Source of the DNA: Alopecurus myosuroides
Taxonomy: Eukaryota > Streptophyta > Magnoliopsida > Poales > Poaceae
Reading direction: 5' to 3'
Assembly (NCBI GenBank): GCA_028641055.1
Contig: CM054063.1
Location: 182,782,756-182,846,755 of the forward strand
Length of the DNA stretch: 64,000 bases
In this document: positions 40,610-51,500 of the stretch, one piece after another
Layout of the letters: the number at the start of each line of letters is the position of its first letter
Numbering within the stretch: position 1 is the stretch's first letter
Made by a program: the position numbers and the translations under genes
Notes under the pieces: generated by a model
Databases searched by the model: none
The model's input: only the letters and a program-made list of their open reading frames with translations
What the model was told of the DNA's origin: nothing

Positions 40610-41531
40610 TGTCGGGGGGTTACCCCCGAGTAGGGTAAAGACAGGTGGTAAAGGCCGCTTACAGAAGAGAGGTTTGGTCGAGTAGCCGACTACCAGGTAC
40701 TCGCTACCCGGTCGACTGCTACTCGGCCTCACCTCAAGATGACCAGAAGGAGATATCAATCAAGTTCTACCCTGACGAGTAGAAGGTTTGGCCCGAGTAC
40801 AAATGGCGGGAACCATTGGCGGGAACCTACTCGGGCCAGAAAGTCAAAGGAGCCGTTCTGACACAGGATCCCGCGTATCCTGGGTCCGTACTTGGCAGCA
40901 TTCGAACTACTGTTCACGTGGGGACGGCCTGCCTGACAGTGACAGCATGGAAGCAGGCCGTGGCAGGATAAGGGGGGCCTACTCTGTGCCTAGGTACAGT
41001 GTTACCAGTCTGTCCCCTAGTTTTGCCCAACGACTTTACAGAAGCAGCCAAGGTTAGGAACCAAAGCTGTCAGCGGGTACTCGGAGAAAGGACGATGTGC
41101 ACACTATGTCGACACTTGTCTAGATTTGGACGTATCCGGCTGGGCACCGTGTATATAAGGTGCCCCGCCGCCTCCTGCGCGAGGCACGCTCTCATAGATG
41201 CTCCCATACGCTAACAGTTGCTCACTGAGAACCCTAGAAACCCTACGTTCTTGACCTAGCTCTACTCGGAGAGGAGCGAGAGGCTACTCGGTAGCGTTGT
41301 CATTTGTACTGTGGCTACTCGGAGAGACATCATAATACATAGAGAAAAGCAGGAGTAGGGGTTTTACCTCCTCACGAGGGCCCTGAACCTGGGTACATCG
41401 TGTTGTTTGTGTTGTGTGGATGTTACCTCACGCGGCTACTCGTCGCGTGATCCCTCCCCGGACACCTCCAGCGTCCATCGTCCCCACATCTTTAGCCATC
41501 CCATGGCATCTGCTGTGACACCACCACGACA
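40610..41531 (+). repeat. Element B 3' LTR
   Basis: 922 bp, matching the 5' LTR except at 41246 as far as I can see. Confidence 0.95.
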
Positions 41532-41536
41532 AAAAT

Positions 41537-43498
41537 ACTCAAATGGTCATTTAAATTCTAAACTACATTTTAATTGGTACAATTATTATTTATGGACAGA
41601 GGGTATGAAAGTACAAATCCTAAGGATTCCAAAAATATTTTATTTGCAATTTTTGGATTTGTAGAATTTGAATTATATCAAAATTCGTCAATTAAGCATA
41701 TTTAAATTTGAACCTATTTTAGTTTGTCAAAATTGTATTTATATAGTCCCAAAAGTTTCTGCAGATCCTGGGGATTTAAAAAAATCCAAGTTTATCTAAT
41801 TTGGCCAAGTGGTTAAAAAGTTATGAACATTACAAGTTACAGGGTCTTTTCTGCAAAAGTGCCATTTTAAGTCTATTCGCAAAAAGACGGAATAATGGCC
41901 AGGCCACGTGCCGCTTTCTGATTTGTGGGGTTGGCTGAATGGGCGCAGGCGTGGCAGCTGACTGTGCACGGCCACGCGGCGGTTTGCTACTGGTGGATAC
42001 CGGTTCGATTAAGTATCTAATCGAGATGGTTGGGTTAAGATCCAACGGCTCACAGAGGGGTTGGGGTTACTCACCGGTTAAGGTGGCCGGAGATGGAGGG
42101 GCGGCACCGCTCCAGGGACCCGCAAGGAAGAAATCGACTGTGGCGGCGCTCCGGTGGCCCTCCTGCACAAGGGAGACGACAAGGACGCGCTTGACTCGAC
42201 GAAGATCATGATGGTGATGACGAAGGCCTCCTGCGATGTCCCAGACGACGACGACAAGAAGATGGAGACGACACGGGCTCCAGTGAGCCTCGGGTGAGTA
42301 TGGAGGGGTCAAGATGGTGCGCCAAAATCCTTAAAAGAAATATCCTGAGATGCGCCAGAATGATGGGACTTGAATGGAGGGGGTCTCGGGCTCCGTAGTT
42401 TGCTTAGCTGGCCGGATTCGACGATTAACGGCGGCGGGCAATGGTATCCCAGCGAGGAATTTTGTATGACTAGGGGGCGCAAAATGGAGGGGAGAGAGAG
42501 GTGAACCCGAGGGGAGGAGCAGGGGATCTTCTGGAGGGGGTTAGGAGGGGCGAGGAGGTCGTAGGTGTGGGGGATCGTGGGCGCCGTTTACGGCCCGATC
42601 GTGGCGTGCATACGGTTGGAGGTGGGAGAAGAAGGATGGCGTGAGGATGACGTCAGGCGGGGTCCGCAGGTCAGAGAGAGAAAGGAGAGAAGGTCGGGGC
42701 TGGTTGGTGAGCTGGTGGGTGCGCGCGGGGCGGCACATAGGAAGGACAAGGGATGGGCCGCTGCGGGGCTGGTCTGCTGCTGTTCTCCTGAGCGTTGGCC
42801 CGTTTTTTTTTTGTTATTTTTCCTTTTCTATTTTATTTAGTAATTCATAACTTTTATTTTAAAATTGCAAATTGCCTCAAAACAATTTCCATTGCTTTGT
42901 AAAAACAAGATCCTTCATATAAAAATAATTATTTGAAGTTTCAACACTTTAGAATTTTCAAATTTGAAATTATGTATGAATGAAATTTTTAATAGCAAAT
43001 ATAAGCATTTAAATAGGAAATTTTTTTAAATAGGGAATAAATTTTCATATAGTTTCAGAAACACTTCATAAGTCAAGTTTTGAGCTTATAAAGTTTAATA
43101 ACTTATTTGAGCCCAAATAAAATCATTCATCGACATTTTTGAAAAGAATAAGTTGCCAAATCTTTTTGAATCTACATAAATAATCTTTGGGTTCGATAAA
43201 GTATTTAATCAAAGGTGAATACATTCTTCAAGTAATTGTAGAAATGAAATCATTTTATGGGATAAGGTTTTGTTAAAAGAAAACAATATCTTTGAATATG
43301 GAAAACATATTTTGAATGAGGTCTAGGGCTTGTAGAGTTGGAGGCATATTGGTACTTTCAATTTCCATAACTTTGGAAAACAAATAATATTGGTTTGTGT
43401 GTGCATTTATATTTGGTTTGGTGGTTTGTGTTAACAAGAATATAAAAGTTTCAAATTTTTGTGATTTTTGCACTTTTCCAAAAATCAGGGATGTTACA
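41537..43498 (-). repeat. Element Y left LTR, part 2
   Basis: Continuation after the element B insertion: ACTCAAATGGTCATTTAAAT at 41537 matches 63826 onwards. It ends TGTTACA at 43498. The GC-rich stretch 41930-42800 is LTR promoter/leader sequence; open frames there have no domain. Confidence 0.8.
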
Positions 43499-44186
43499 GA
43501 CTACCGCCCTTAAAAGAAATCTCGTCCCGAGATTTGGGAAGGCTAGATAGAAAGATAGGTTTGTATCTGGGATTAAAACAACTAGGTGGGCTACCACCCT
43601 TAAAAGAAACTTTTGTGGGTAGTCTAAATTATCTTGTCCTCAGGTTGTTGAGCCTATTCTCTTCACCATCCATAATATCCTTGTATAGGAATGTATCAAC
43701 TCCTTGAGGGCAATTGGGATCTTGAATCCATGTTTTCAACAGGTAGGGGTCTATGTGTCCATATTCACCTCCAATAGGATGAGTCTATTCACTTTTCTTG
43801 GAATGTGGTTGCAATCAAGATGGCTTGAGTAGAACTTTTCCTTCCATAAGAGCTCTAGATCAACATAAGTTTGTTGAACTACTTTGGACACTAAGGGGTC
43901 ACTCTTTGGGTTAAACCAAAATCATTGGGCAGTCTAACCTTCACTTCAGCTTCCTGGATGTTGTCAGGACCAAAGAAATTTCTTTCTCTTAGGCCATTCC
44001 ACATCAAAGGTGTGGTGCATTTTCTTCCCATAAAGAGCTTTAAATGGTGCCATCTCAATACTATCTTGGTAACTGTTGTTGTAGTAGAAATTCTGCATAT
44101 GGTAAGTTGTCCCCAACTAGATCCATAGTATAAGACACATGCTCTCGGCATATCTTCCAAAATGTGATTCACTCTCTCATTCCGAC
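43499..44186 (-). pseudogene. Element Y integrase, C-terminal part
   Basis: The minus strand reads NERVNHILEDMPRACVLYYG, then GRKCTTPLMWN, then FGPDNIQEAEVKVRLPNDFG, the end of a chromovirus (Tekay/Reina-type) integrase core and linker. Frameshifts occur near 44080 and beyond. The region right of the LTR (43499-43700) shows the untranslated GACTACCGCCCTTAAAAG tract. Element C interrupts the domain at 44186. Confidence 0.75.
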
Positions 44187-45086
44187 TGTTGGGGGGTTAC
44201 CCCCGAGTAGGGTAAAGACAGGTGGTAAAGGCAGCTTACAGAAGAGAGGTTTGGTCGAGTAGCCGACTACCTGGTACTCGCTACCCGGTCGACTGCTACT
44301 CGGTCTCACCTCAAGCTGACCAGAAGGAGATATCAATCAAGTTCTATCCTTTCGAGTAGAAGGATTGGCCCGAGTACAATTGGCGGGAACAATTGGCGGG
44401 AACCTACTCGGGCCAGAAAGTCAAAGGAGCCGTTCTGACACAGGATCCCGCGTATCCTGGGTTCGTACTTGGCAGCATTCGAACTACTGTTCATCTGGGA
44501 CCGGCCTGCCTGACAGTGACAGCATGGAAGCAGGCCGTGGCAGGATAAGGGGGGCCTACTCTGTGCCTAGGTACAGTGATACCAGTCTGTCCCCTAGTTT
44601 TGCCCAACGACTTTACGGAAGCAGCCAAGATTAGGAACCAAAGCTGTCAGCGGGTACTCGGAGAAAGGACGATGTGCACACTATGTCGACACTTGTCTAG
44701 ATTTGGACGTATCCGGCTGGGCACCGTGTATATAAGGTGCCCCGCCGCCTCCTGCGCGAGGGATCTTGCTCCATGCTCACAGTGAACCCTAGAAACCCTA
44801 AGTTCTTGACCTAGCTCTACTCGGAGAGGAGAGAGAGGCTACTCGGTAGAGATACCATTTGTACTGTGGCTACTCGGAGAGACATCATAATACATAGAGA
44901 AAGGCAGGAGTAGGGGTTTTACCTCCTCACGAGGGCCCTGAACCTGGGTACATCGTGTTGTTTGTGTTGTGTGGATCTTACCTCACGCGTCTACTCGTCG
45001 CGTGATCCCTCCCCGGACACCTCCAGCGTCCATCGTCCCCACATCTTTAGCCATCCCATGGCATCTGCCGTGACACCACCACGACA
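44187..45086 (+). repeat. Element C 5' LTR
   Basis: 900 bp; TATATAAG at 44729-44736. Compared with B it lacks about 22 bp after GCGCGAGG (CACGCTCTCATAGATGCTCC in B). Confidence 0.95.
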
Positions 45087-48000
45087 GTTGGCGCCCACCG
45101 TGGGGCAACCAGCGGCGCTGGCTGGAGTTTCTGTTCGGACGGGATCTTCTTCGGCGGAGCGCGTAGTTTGTGGCCTCGTCCACAGATTCGGCTCCTTCGA
45201 CTTCGTCACCGACAACGCCGGCTGTTTCGGCGGCATGGCCATGCCGGAGGGCGGCTCGGTGATCTCCTTCGGCTCTCACCTCGTCTACGTCGCCACCGTC
45301 GCCAACAGCGCCTACCCCGAGCTGGTGCATGACGCGGAGGATCCTCCCGCGGTGGTTGCTGCTCGCGGAAGGCCTGCATGCAGCTCTGCATGTTGCGCTG
45401 AGGTGATGGTGACGGGTTTGGCGGCAAACACTGGCGCAGCTGCTACTGGCGCTGCGGCCGTCGTCGAGGAGGTTGACGACCCGCCTGCTGGTGGCAGGAA
45501 TCACCGGCCCTATGAGAAGGAGAGCAACTTGCCGCCTTCCACGTCAACGGTCATCCCCGCGTCTGCTGGGCGAACTGGTATGCCCACTCCCACCGACATC
45601 GAGCTCCTAGCCGCGAGGGAGCAGCTCGAGCGGCAACGCCAGGAGCTGCTTGCCGAGCAGGCGGAGTTGGAGAAGATCAGGCTTGAGCTGAGTTTAGACC
45701 AGCTCGAGTACAACAAGGCTCACGGCTTCACGCCGGTCGCCAGGAGACCCAGCAGAGTAGGCGCTACGCGGCGTAACTTGGGTGTCGAGATGGCGACTGT
45801 CGCGGAGGTGCCCGCGCAGTCCGCCACCGCGAACACCTTCACAAGGCCAAGGTACAGCACACCCGCCAAGACGCTCAGAGCTGCACAGGCCGTGGCTGCC
45901 GAGTTGCCGCGCCTGGATGGAGAGGCGCGTCTCAGGCAGCAGGAGAGGCTCAACGAGTTGGTGTTGGAGGCCGCTAGGCAGAACGAGGAGTTCCGGAAGG
46001 CCAACCCGGGAGCTGGAGCTTCGCAGGTGGTTCACTCGCACGCGGCTAGATCTAACGATCAGGCCTCGTCTCCGCATCCTAGCCGCGAGAAGAGCCGCAG
46101 CGGGCGTTCGGGTAGAGACAGGCAAATGCAGGTGTATGACCTGGCTGCTGCCGCGAAACAGGTTGCTGTGCCGCAGCAGCCCGGGCAGGAACACAACGCT
46201 GCAAGAGCAGGCTCTCAAGCCCATCAAGCTCAAAGCCGTGCCCGAGAAGCCGCGCGTCCGGGTACTTCTCGGCAACCCGCAGCTCAGCCTACTCGGCAGA
46301 GGCAGCAGCCGCGCCCAGTGGCACCAGTCGCCAACCCGGTGGAGCAGCCCGCAGCTATGCAGGTGGATAGGTATGATGATGGCTACTCGGCTATGGAGAT
46401 GGCTGGTTATGATATCCATGACCGTGTTGGTGAGCGCGTGTTGGCTCCTGGAGATGCAAGGCACCAGTTGGACCGTATCAGCTTGTCGGCGCGGCTTGAG
46501 AGCACGGGTCCTCCTGGCCCCGAGTGCTTTGGCCCGCGCATCATGAACGAGCCTTCCGTGAAGGGCTTCCAGCTTGCGAGAGGCACCAAGAGTTACAACG
46601 GCAGCACCAAGCCTGAAGATTGGCTCAATGATTACGTCACCGCGGTCCGTATCGCGAACGGCAACAGGAGATGGGCGGTGCGCTATGTGCCGCAGATGCT
46701 AGAGGGTCCAGCTCGCACTTGGCTCAACAACTTGCCCAAGAACAGCATTAACTGCTGGCTGGACTTCTCGGATGCCTTCATCAGCAACTTCACGAGTACG
46801 TACAAGAGGCCGAATAGGCCACAGCAGCTGTCAGCCTGCAGGCAGCGAGAAGACGAGACGGACCGCGAGTACCTTACTCGGTGGAGCACCTTGAGGAACA
46901 CTTGTGAGGGTGTGAATGAAGCACAGGCCATCACTTGGTTTGCGCAGGGTTGCCGACATGGCAGTATGCTTTGGCAGAGATTGCAGATAGAGATGCCTAA
47001 CACCCTGGCCGAGACCATCAAGATTGCGGATCAGTACGCACTCGGTGATCCTACTCAGCCACTGATGGACTCCTCTGAGCCGAGAAGAAACTTCAACAGC
47101 ACCAAGCGCAACGAGTTCCGCAACAAGCGCCGAGTAGATACTCGGTATGATCCCGAAGAGGTGAATGCAGTGAATGTTGGAGGCGGTGGTGGCCAAAGGC
47201 AGAAACCTGCTGGAGCCTACGGGCAGAACCAGAACCAGGGCCAGGGCAACAAGAAACCGTTCCGCACTGCGCAGTCGGGTAGCGGGAACTCCGAGCAGCC
47301 GAAGAAGTTTGTCTTCGATGACATGAAGGATGGCCCATGCAGCTTTCACACTCATCATCCCTCGAGGCCCGCTAACCACACTACTCGGCAGTGCGAGTGG
47401 TGGGATGTGATCAAGAGTGATGGCTTGCCTCCTCCTCCTCCTCTGCCAGCCGCCAATGCTACTGTTCAGCCTACTCGCGCACCCGCAGCTCGGCCGCCAG
47501 TGTACCCGAGAAGAGAGAATGTGAACCAAGTGGCTTTAGGAGCCAACCGGAACTTCAACAATGAGAGATACCGCAACAACAACAACAACTACAACCGCAA
47601 CAACAACAACAGAGGCAACAACAACTATCAGGGCAGCAACAATGGCAACAATGGCAACAATGGGGGCAATGGCTCCAACCAGTACCAAGAGCACCATGAG
47701 AGCTATATGATCTTCACTTCTGAGGCAGTCGACAAGCAATCACAGCACAGGCGGGCCATGGAGGTCAACGCAGTGATTCCTGCTGTCCCTCACTACATGT
47801 ACTGGTGCGACCAGGAGATCAGGTGGACTCGAGCGGATCATCCTAAGGTGATGCCCAATCCGGGTACCTATGCCTTGGTGCTGGATCCTACCTTCCTGGG
47901 CCCCGAGAAGAATGTGAGGTTCAGCAAGGTGCTAATCGACAACGGCAGCAGCATCAACATTGTGTACAAGGACACACTCGAGAAGTTGGGCCTGGCCGAG

Positions 48001-48519
48001 AACATGATGCTGCCTAGCAAGACCACTTTCCATGGCATTGTGCCCAGGATCTCGTGCAATCCGATTGGCCGAGTGTGGATTGATGTGCTATTCGGTACTC
48101 GGGAGAACTGCCGCACAGAGCGCCTGCAGTTTGAAGTAGTGGATCATCAGAGCCCCTATCATGCTCTACTCGGCAGGCCTGCTCTGAGCAAGTTCATGGC
48201 CTCTACACATGTGGCTTATCTGAAGATGAAGATCCCTGGTCCCAATGGCATCATCACCATCTCGGGAGATTACAAGAAGTCCATGGAGTGTGCCTCTGCT
48301 AGCTCCCAACTGGCGGAATCGATGGTGATTGCTGCCGAGAAGAAGAAGATGTACGAGGTGGTGGCCATGGCTCAGTCCGCACAAGCTGGCGCACAAGGTG
48401 TGCCGAGTACCCAGCATGGTACTGCTTTCCAAGCTGCCAAGGAGACCAAGACAGTCCAGGTTGACCCCGAGTTCCCGGAGCGCGTGGCCATCATTGGTTC
48501 CGGGTTGGCGGAGAAATAG
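45058..48519 (+). CDS. gag: Element C gag-protease, intact to UAG
   Basis: Start at the ATG at 45058 (in U5, CCCATGG). The frame reads through the primer-binding site into gag and protease for 1153 codons and ends at the UAG at 48517. Same domains as B: coiled-coil-like N-terminal half, retrotransposon gag core (about 46560-47050), CSFHTHHPSRPANHTTRQC near 47338, Asn-rich linker (47560-47680) and protease VLIDNGSSINIVYKD near 47930. CAA at the site of the B-specific stop shows that the ancestral frame was open. Product: capsid-like particle protein with its maturation protease. Confidence 0.93.
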   Translation: MASAVTPPRQLAPTVGQPAALAGVSVRTGSSSAERVVCGLVHRFGSFDFVTDNAGCFGGMAMPEGGSVISFGSHLVYVATVANSAYPELVHDAEDPPAVVAARGRPACSSACCAEVMVTGLAANTGAAATGAAAVVEEVDDPPAGGRNHRPYEKESNLPPSTSTVIPASAGRTGMPTPTDIELLAAREQLERQRQELLAEQAELEKIRLELSLDQLEYNKAHGFTPVARRPSRVGATRRNLGVEMATVAEVPAQSATANTFTRPRYSTPAKTLRAAQAVAAELPRLDGEARLRQQERLNELVLEAARQNEEFRKANPGAGASQVVHSHAARSNDQASSPHPSREKSRSGRSGRDRQMQVYDLAAAAKQVAVPQQPGQEHNAARAGSQAHQAQSRAREAARPGTSRQPAAQPTRQRQQPRPVAPVANPVEQPAAMQVDRYDDGYSAMEMAGYDIHDRVGERVLAPGDARHQLDRISLSARLESTGPPGPECFGPRIMNEPSVKGFQLARGTKSYNGSTKPEDWLNDYVTAVRIANGNRRWAVRYVPQMLEGPARTWLNNLPKNSINCWLDFSDAFISNFTSTYKRPNRPQQLSACRQREDETDREYLTRWSTLRNTCEGVNEAQAITWFAQGCRHGSMLWQRLQIEMPNTLAETIKIADQYALGDPTQPLMDSSEPRRNFNSTKRNEFRNKRRVDTRYDPEEVNAVNVGGGGGQRQKPAGAYGQNQNQGQGNKKPFRTAQSGSGNSEQPKKFVFDDMKDGPCSFHTHHPSRPANHTTRQCEWWDVIKSDGLPPPPPLPAANATVQPTRAPAARPPVYPRRENVNQVALGANRNFNNERYRNNNNNYNRNNNNRGNNNYQGSNNGNNGNNGGNGSNQYQEHHESYMIFTSEAVDKQSQHRRAMEVNAVIPAVPHYMYWCDQEIRWTRADHPKVMPNPGTYALVLDPTFLGPEKNVRFSKVLIDNGSSINIVYKDTLEKLGLAENMMLPSKTTFHGIVPRISCNPIGRVWIDVLFGTRENCRTERLQFEVVDHQSPYHALLGRPALSKFMASTHVAYLKMKIPGPNGIITISGDYKKSMECASASSQLAESMVIAAEKKKMYEVVAMAQSAQAGAQGVPSTQHGTAFQAAKETKTVQVDPEFPERVAIIGSGLAEK
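45089..45105 (+). promoter_or_regulatory. Element C primer-binding site
   Basis: TGGCGCCCACCGTGGGG, identical to A and B. Confidence 0.75.
48517..48519 (+). other. In-frame UAG between protease and RT (element C)
   Basis: GCG GAG AAA TAG GAA AGC; the codon context is the same as in B from GAG AAA onward. 48520 onward continues in frame into ESALIHFLRENRDVFAWTNE, a segment that looks translated (typical RT leader), so no separate start is evident. Confidence 0.75.
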
Positions 48520-51500
48520 GAAAGCGCGCTCATCCACTTCCTCCGTGAGAATCGGGATGTGTTCGCCTGGACCAATGAAGATCTACCAGGAGTCCCGAGG
48601 GAGTTGGTTGAGCACTCTTTGCATGTGCGTCCTGACGCCAAGCCCGTGAAGCAGGCTTTGCGCCGTTTCGGAGATGAGAGAAGGAAGGCCATCGGTGATC
48701 AGATCACCAAGCTGCTGATAAGTAACTTCATCATGGAAGTGCTGCATCTGGATTGGTTAGCCAACCCGGTCATGGTCGAGAAGAAAAAGGAAGATCCCAA
48801 GGCTGCCACTGCATGGCGCATGTGTGTCGACTACACCGACTTGAACAAGGCATGCCCCAAGGATCCTTTCCCGCTACCTCGCATCGATCAGGTGATCGAT
48901 TCCACTGCTGGTTGTGAACTGTTGTCTTTCATAGATGCCTACTCTGGTTTCCACCAGATTGCACTCAACCCTGCTGATCAAATAAAGACTGCTTTCATTA
49001 CCCCGTATGGGGCTTATTGCTATCGTGTCATGTGTTTTGGCTTGAGGAATGCGGGTGCAACCTATCAGAGATGCATGCAGAAATGCTTGCACGATCAGCT
49101 CGGCAAGAATGTGCAGGTGTACGTAGATGACATTGTCATCAAAACGAATAAAACACATACTCTGCTTGCCGACCTGGAGGAAACCTTTGCTAACCTACGC
49201 AAGTACAAAATGAAACTGAATCCGAGTAAGTGCACCTTTGGTGTACCGGCTGGAAAGCTACTCGGCTTTCTGGTTTCTAGTCGGGGCATTGAAGCCAATC
49301 ATTCTAAGATAAAAGCTATTGAGAGCATGTCTTTGCCGAGATCACTGAAAGATGTGCAGAAGTTCACGGGTTGTCTGGCATCTTTGAGCCGTTTTCTGGG
49401 CCGAATGGGCGAGAAGGCTCTGCCTCTATACCAGCTAATGAAGAAAAGTGACAAGTTTGTCTGGACTCCGCAAGCGGACGTGGCGTTCAATGAGCTGAAA
49501 GCAATGCTGGCTAGCGCTCCCGTCTTGGCTAGTCCGCTACCCAAGGAGCCTATGCTGTTGTACATCGCCGCGACTAACCGAGTAGTCAGCGTGGTAATAG
49601 TGGTGGAGCGAGAAGAAGAAGGCAAGAGTGTGCAGCGCCCAGTCTATTATCTCAGTGAAGTGCTATCCAGTTCCAAGCAAAACTATCCCCACTACCAGAA
49701 GATGACATATGGTGTGTACCTGGGCGCCAGGAAGCTGAAACATTACTTCCAGGAGCACCCCATCACTGTTGTGAGCTCTGCTCCCATCTCGGATATCATG
49801 GGTAACAAGGAGGCAAGTGGCAGAATAGCCAAGTGGGCGATTGAGCTAGCCGCGTACGCTCCCGCGTATGCGAGAAGAGAAGCAATCAAGTCTCAGGTCC
49901 TGGCGGAATTTCTTGTGGACTGGGCCGAGATGCAGTATGAACCTCCCGCTCCAGTTTCCAACTATTGGAAAATGCACTTTGATGGCTCAAAGGTGAAAGA
50001 AGGCCTTGGTGCTGGCGTTGTGCTTACATCACCCAAGCGGGATCAACTCAAGTACGTGCTGCAGATTCATTTCAAGGCATCCAACAATGTAGCCGAGTAC
50101 GAGGCAGTGGTGCATGGTTTGCGAGTAGCAAAGGAGGTTGGTGTGCAGCGCATTATATGCTATGGCGATTCAGATCTAGTGGTGCAGCAAGTCTCAGGTA
50201 CCTGGGATGCTTTGGATGCCAACATGGCATCGTATCGCTTCCTGGTGCAGTCAATGACTGGGTTTTTCGAAGGCTGTGAGTTCCAGCACATTCACCGAGC
50301 AGAGAACGAAGCGGCAGACGAGCTATCCAAGTTGGGATCTTCTCGGCAGTCCATCCCGGCAGGGATTGCCTTGGAACATTTGAGGAAGCCATCCATCAAG
50401 CCTTCCCCCAACTCGGAATCCATCTTTGTTCCTTCTCTGCCAAGTGAAGAATCTGACCCAATGGAGATTGACTGGGAGAGTGCTGCAGGGAACCCGGGGA
50501 CTGCTGTCCTCTACTCGGGGACTGCCGCTCCCTACTCGGGGACTGCCGCTCCTTACTCGGGGACTGCCGCTCCCTACTCGGGGACTGCCGCTCCCTACTC
50601 GGGGACTGCCACTCCTTACTCGGGGACTGCCGCTCCCTACTCGGGGACTGCCACTCCCTACTCGGGGACTGCCACTCCTTACTCGGGGACTGCCACTCCG
50701 TACTCGGGGACTGCCACCCTCAACCCAGAGGCTGTTGCGTTCATTGAAGAAGTTCTCGCCAATCGGTCTGGGCTGCAGAGAAGCGCTCCTACTCCTCCTG
50801 TGCAACCGCCAGAGCCTGTCCCGATGGAACTGGACGAACCAGTGTTTCCCATACGGGAGACACCGAGTTGGGCTATGCCCATATTATCCTTTCTAAAGGA
50901 CGGCACTTTACCTGAAGATGAGGTGACTGCGAGGCAGATTCAGAGAAGGTCCAAGGGCTACACTATAGTCCGAGATGTGCTGCACAAGAGAAGTGCCACC
51001 GGCGTGCTGCAACGCTGTGTGAGCCCAGAGGAAGGAGAAGAAATTCTGGTGGAGATACACCAAGGGGAATGTGGGCATCACGCCTCTTCTCGGGCATTGG
51101 TCAAGAAAGCTTTTCGGCATGGCTTCTACTGGCTCACTGCACTGCAGCAAGCTGAAGATATTGTGAGGAAGTGCACCGGCTGCCAGATGTTCGCAAGTAA
51201 GATTCACATGCCTGCTTCCGAGTTGAAAACAATTCCTATCACATGGCCATTTGCTGTTTGGTGCTTGGATATGGTTGGTCCTTTCAAGCCGGCTAAAGGC
51301 AATATGACACATATCTTGGTCATGGTGGACAAGTTCACCAAGTGGATCGAGGTGAAGCCTATTCGGAAGTGCGATGGAGTCACAGCCGTGAAGTTCGTGA
51401 AGGATGTGATCATGAGATATGGCTACCCGCACAGTATCATCACCGACAACGGCACCAACTTTGCAGAGGGGGCAATGGTGCGATTCTGCAGGGATAAGCA

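Larger units (their letters stand above)
25997..41531 (+). mobile_element. Element B: complete Tat-lineage LTR retrotransposon, TSD AAAAT
   Basis: 15,535 bp. Two 922-bp LTRs (25997-26918, 40610-41531) differ, by eye, at one site (A26633 versus C41246). AAAAT flanks at 25992-25996 and 41532-41536. Order: LTR, PBS, gag, protease, RT, RNase H, second RNase H, integrase, antisense gene, polypurine tract, LTR. The second (archaeal-type) RNase H, the absence of a chromodomain and the long extra region with an antisense gene place it in the Tat lineage (RIRE2/Grande-like). It interrupts the LTR of element Y. The near-identity of the LTRs indicates very recent insertion, yet gag-protease carries a UAG. 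Confidence 0.95.

Noticed and set aside
41930..42850. GC-rich segment with open frames considered as a host gene
   Set aside because: It lies within the element Y LTR between matched sequences, with no introns or domains.
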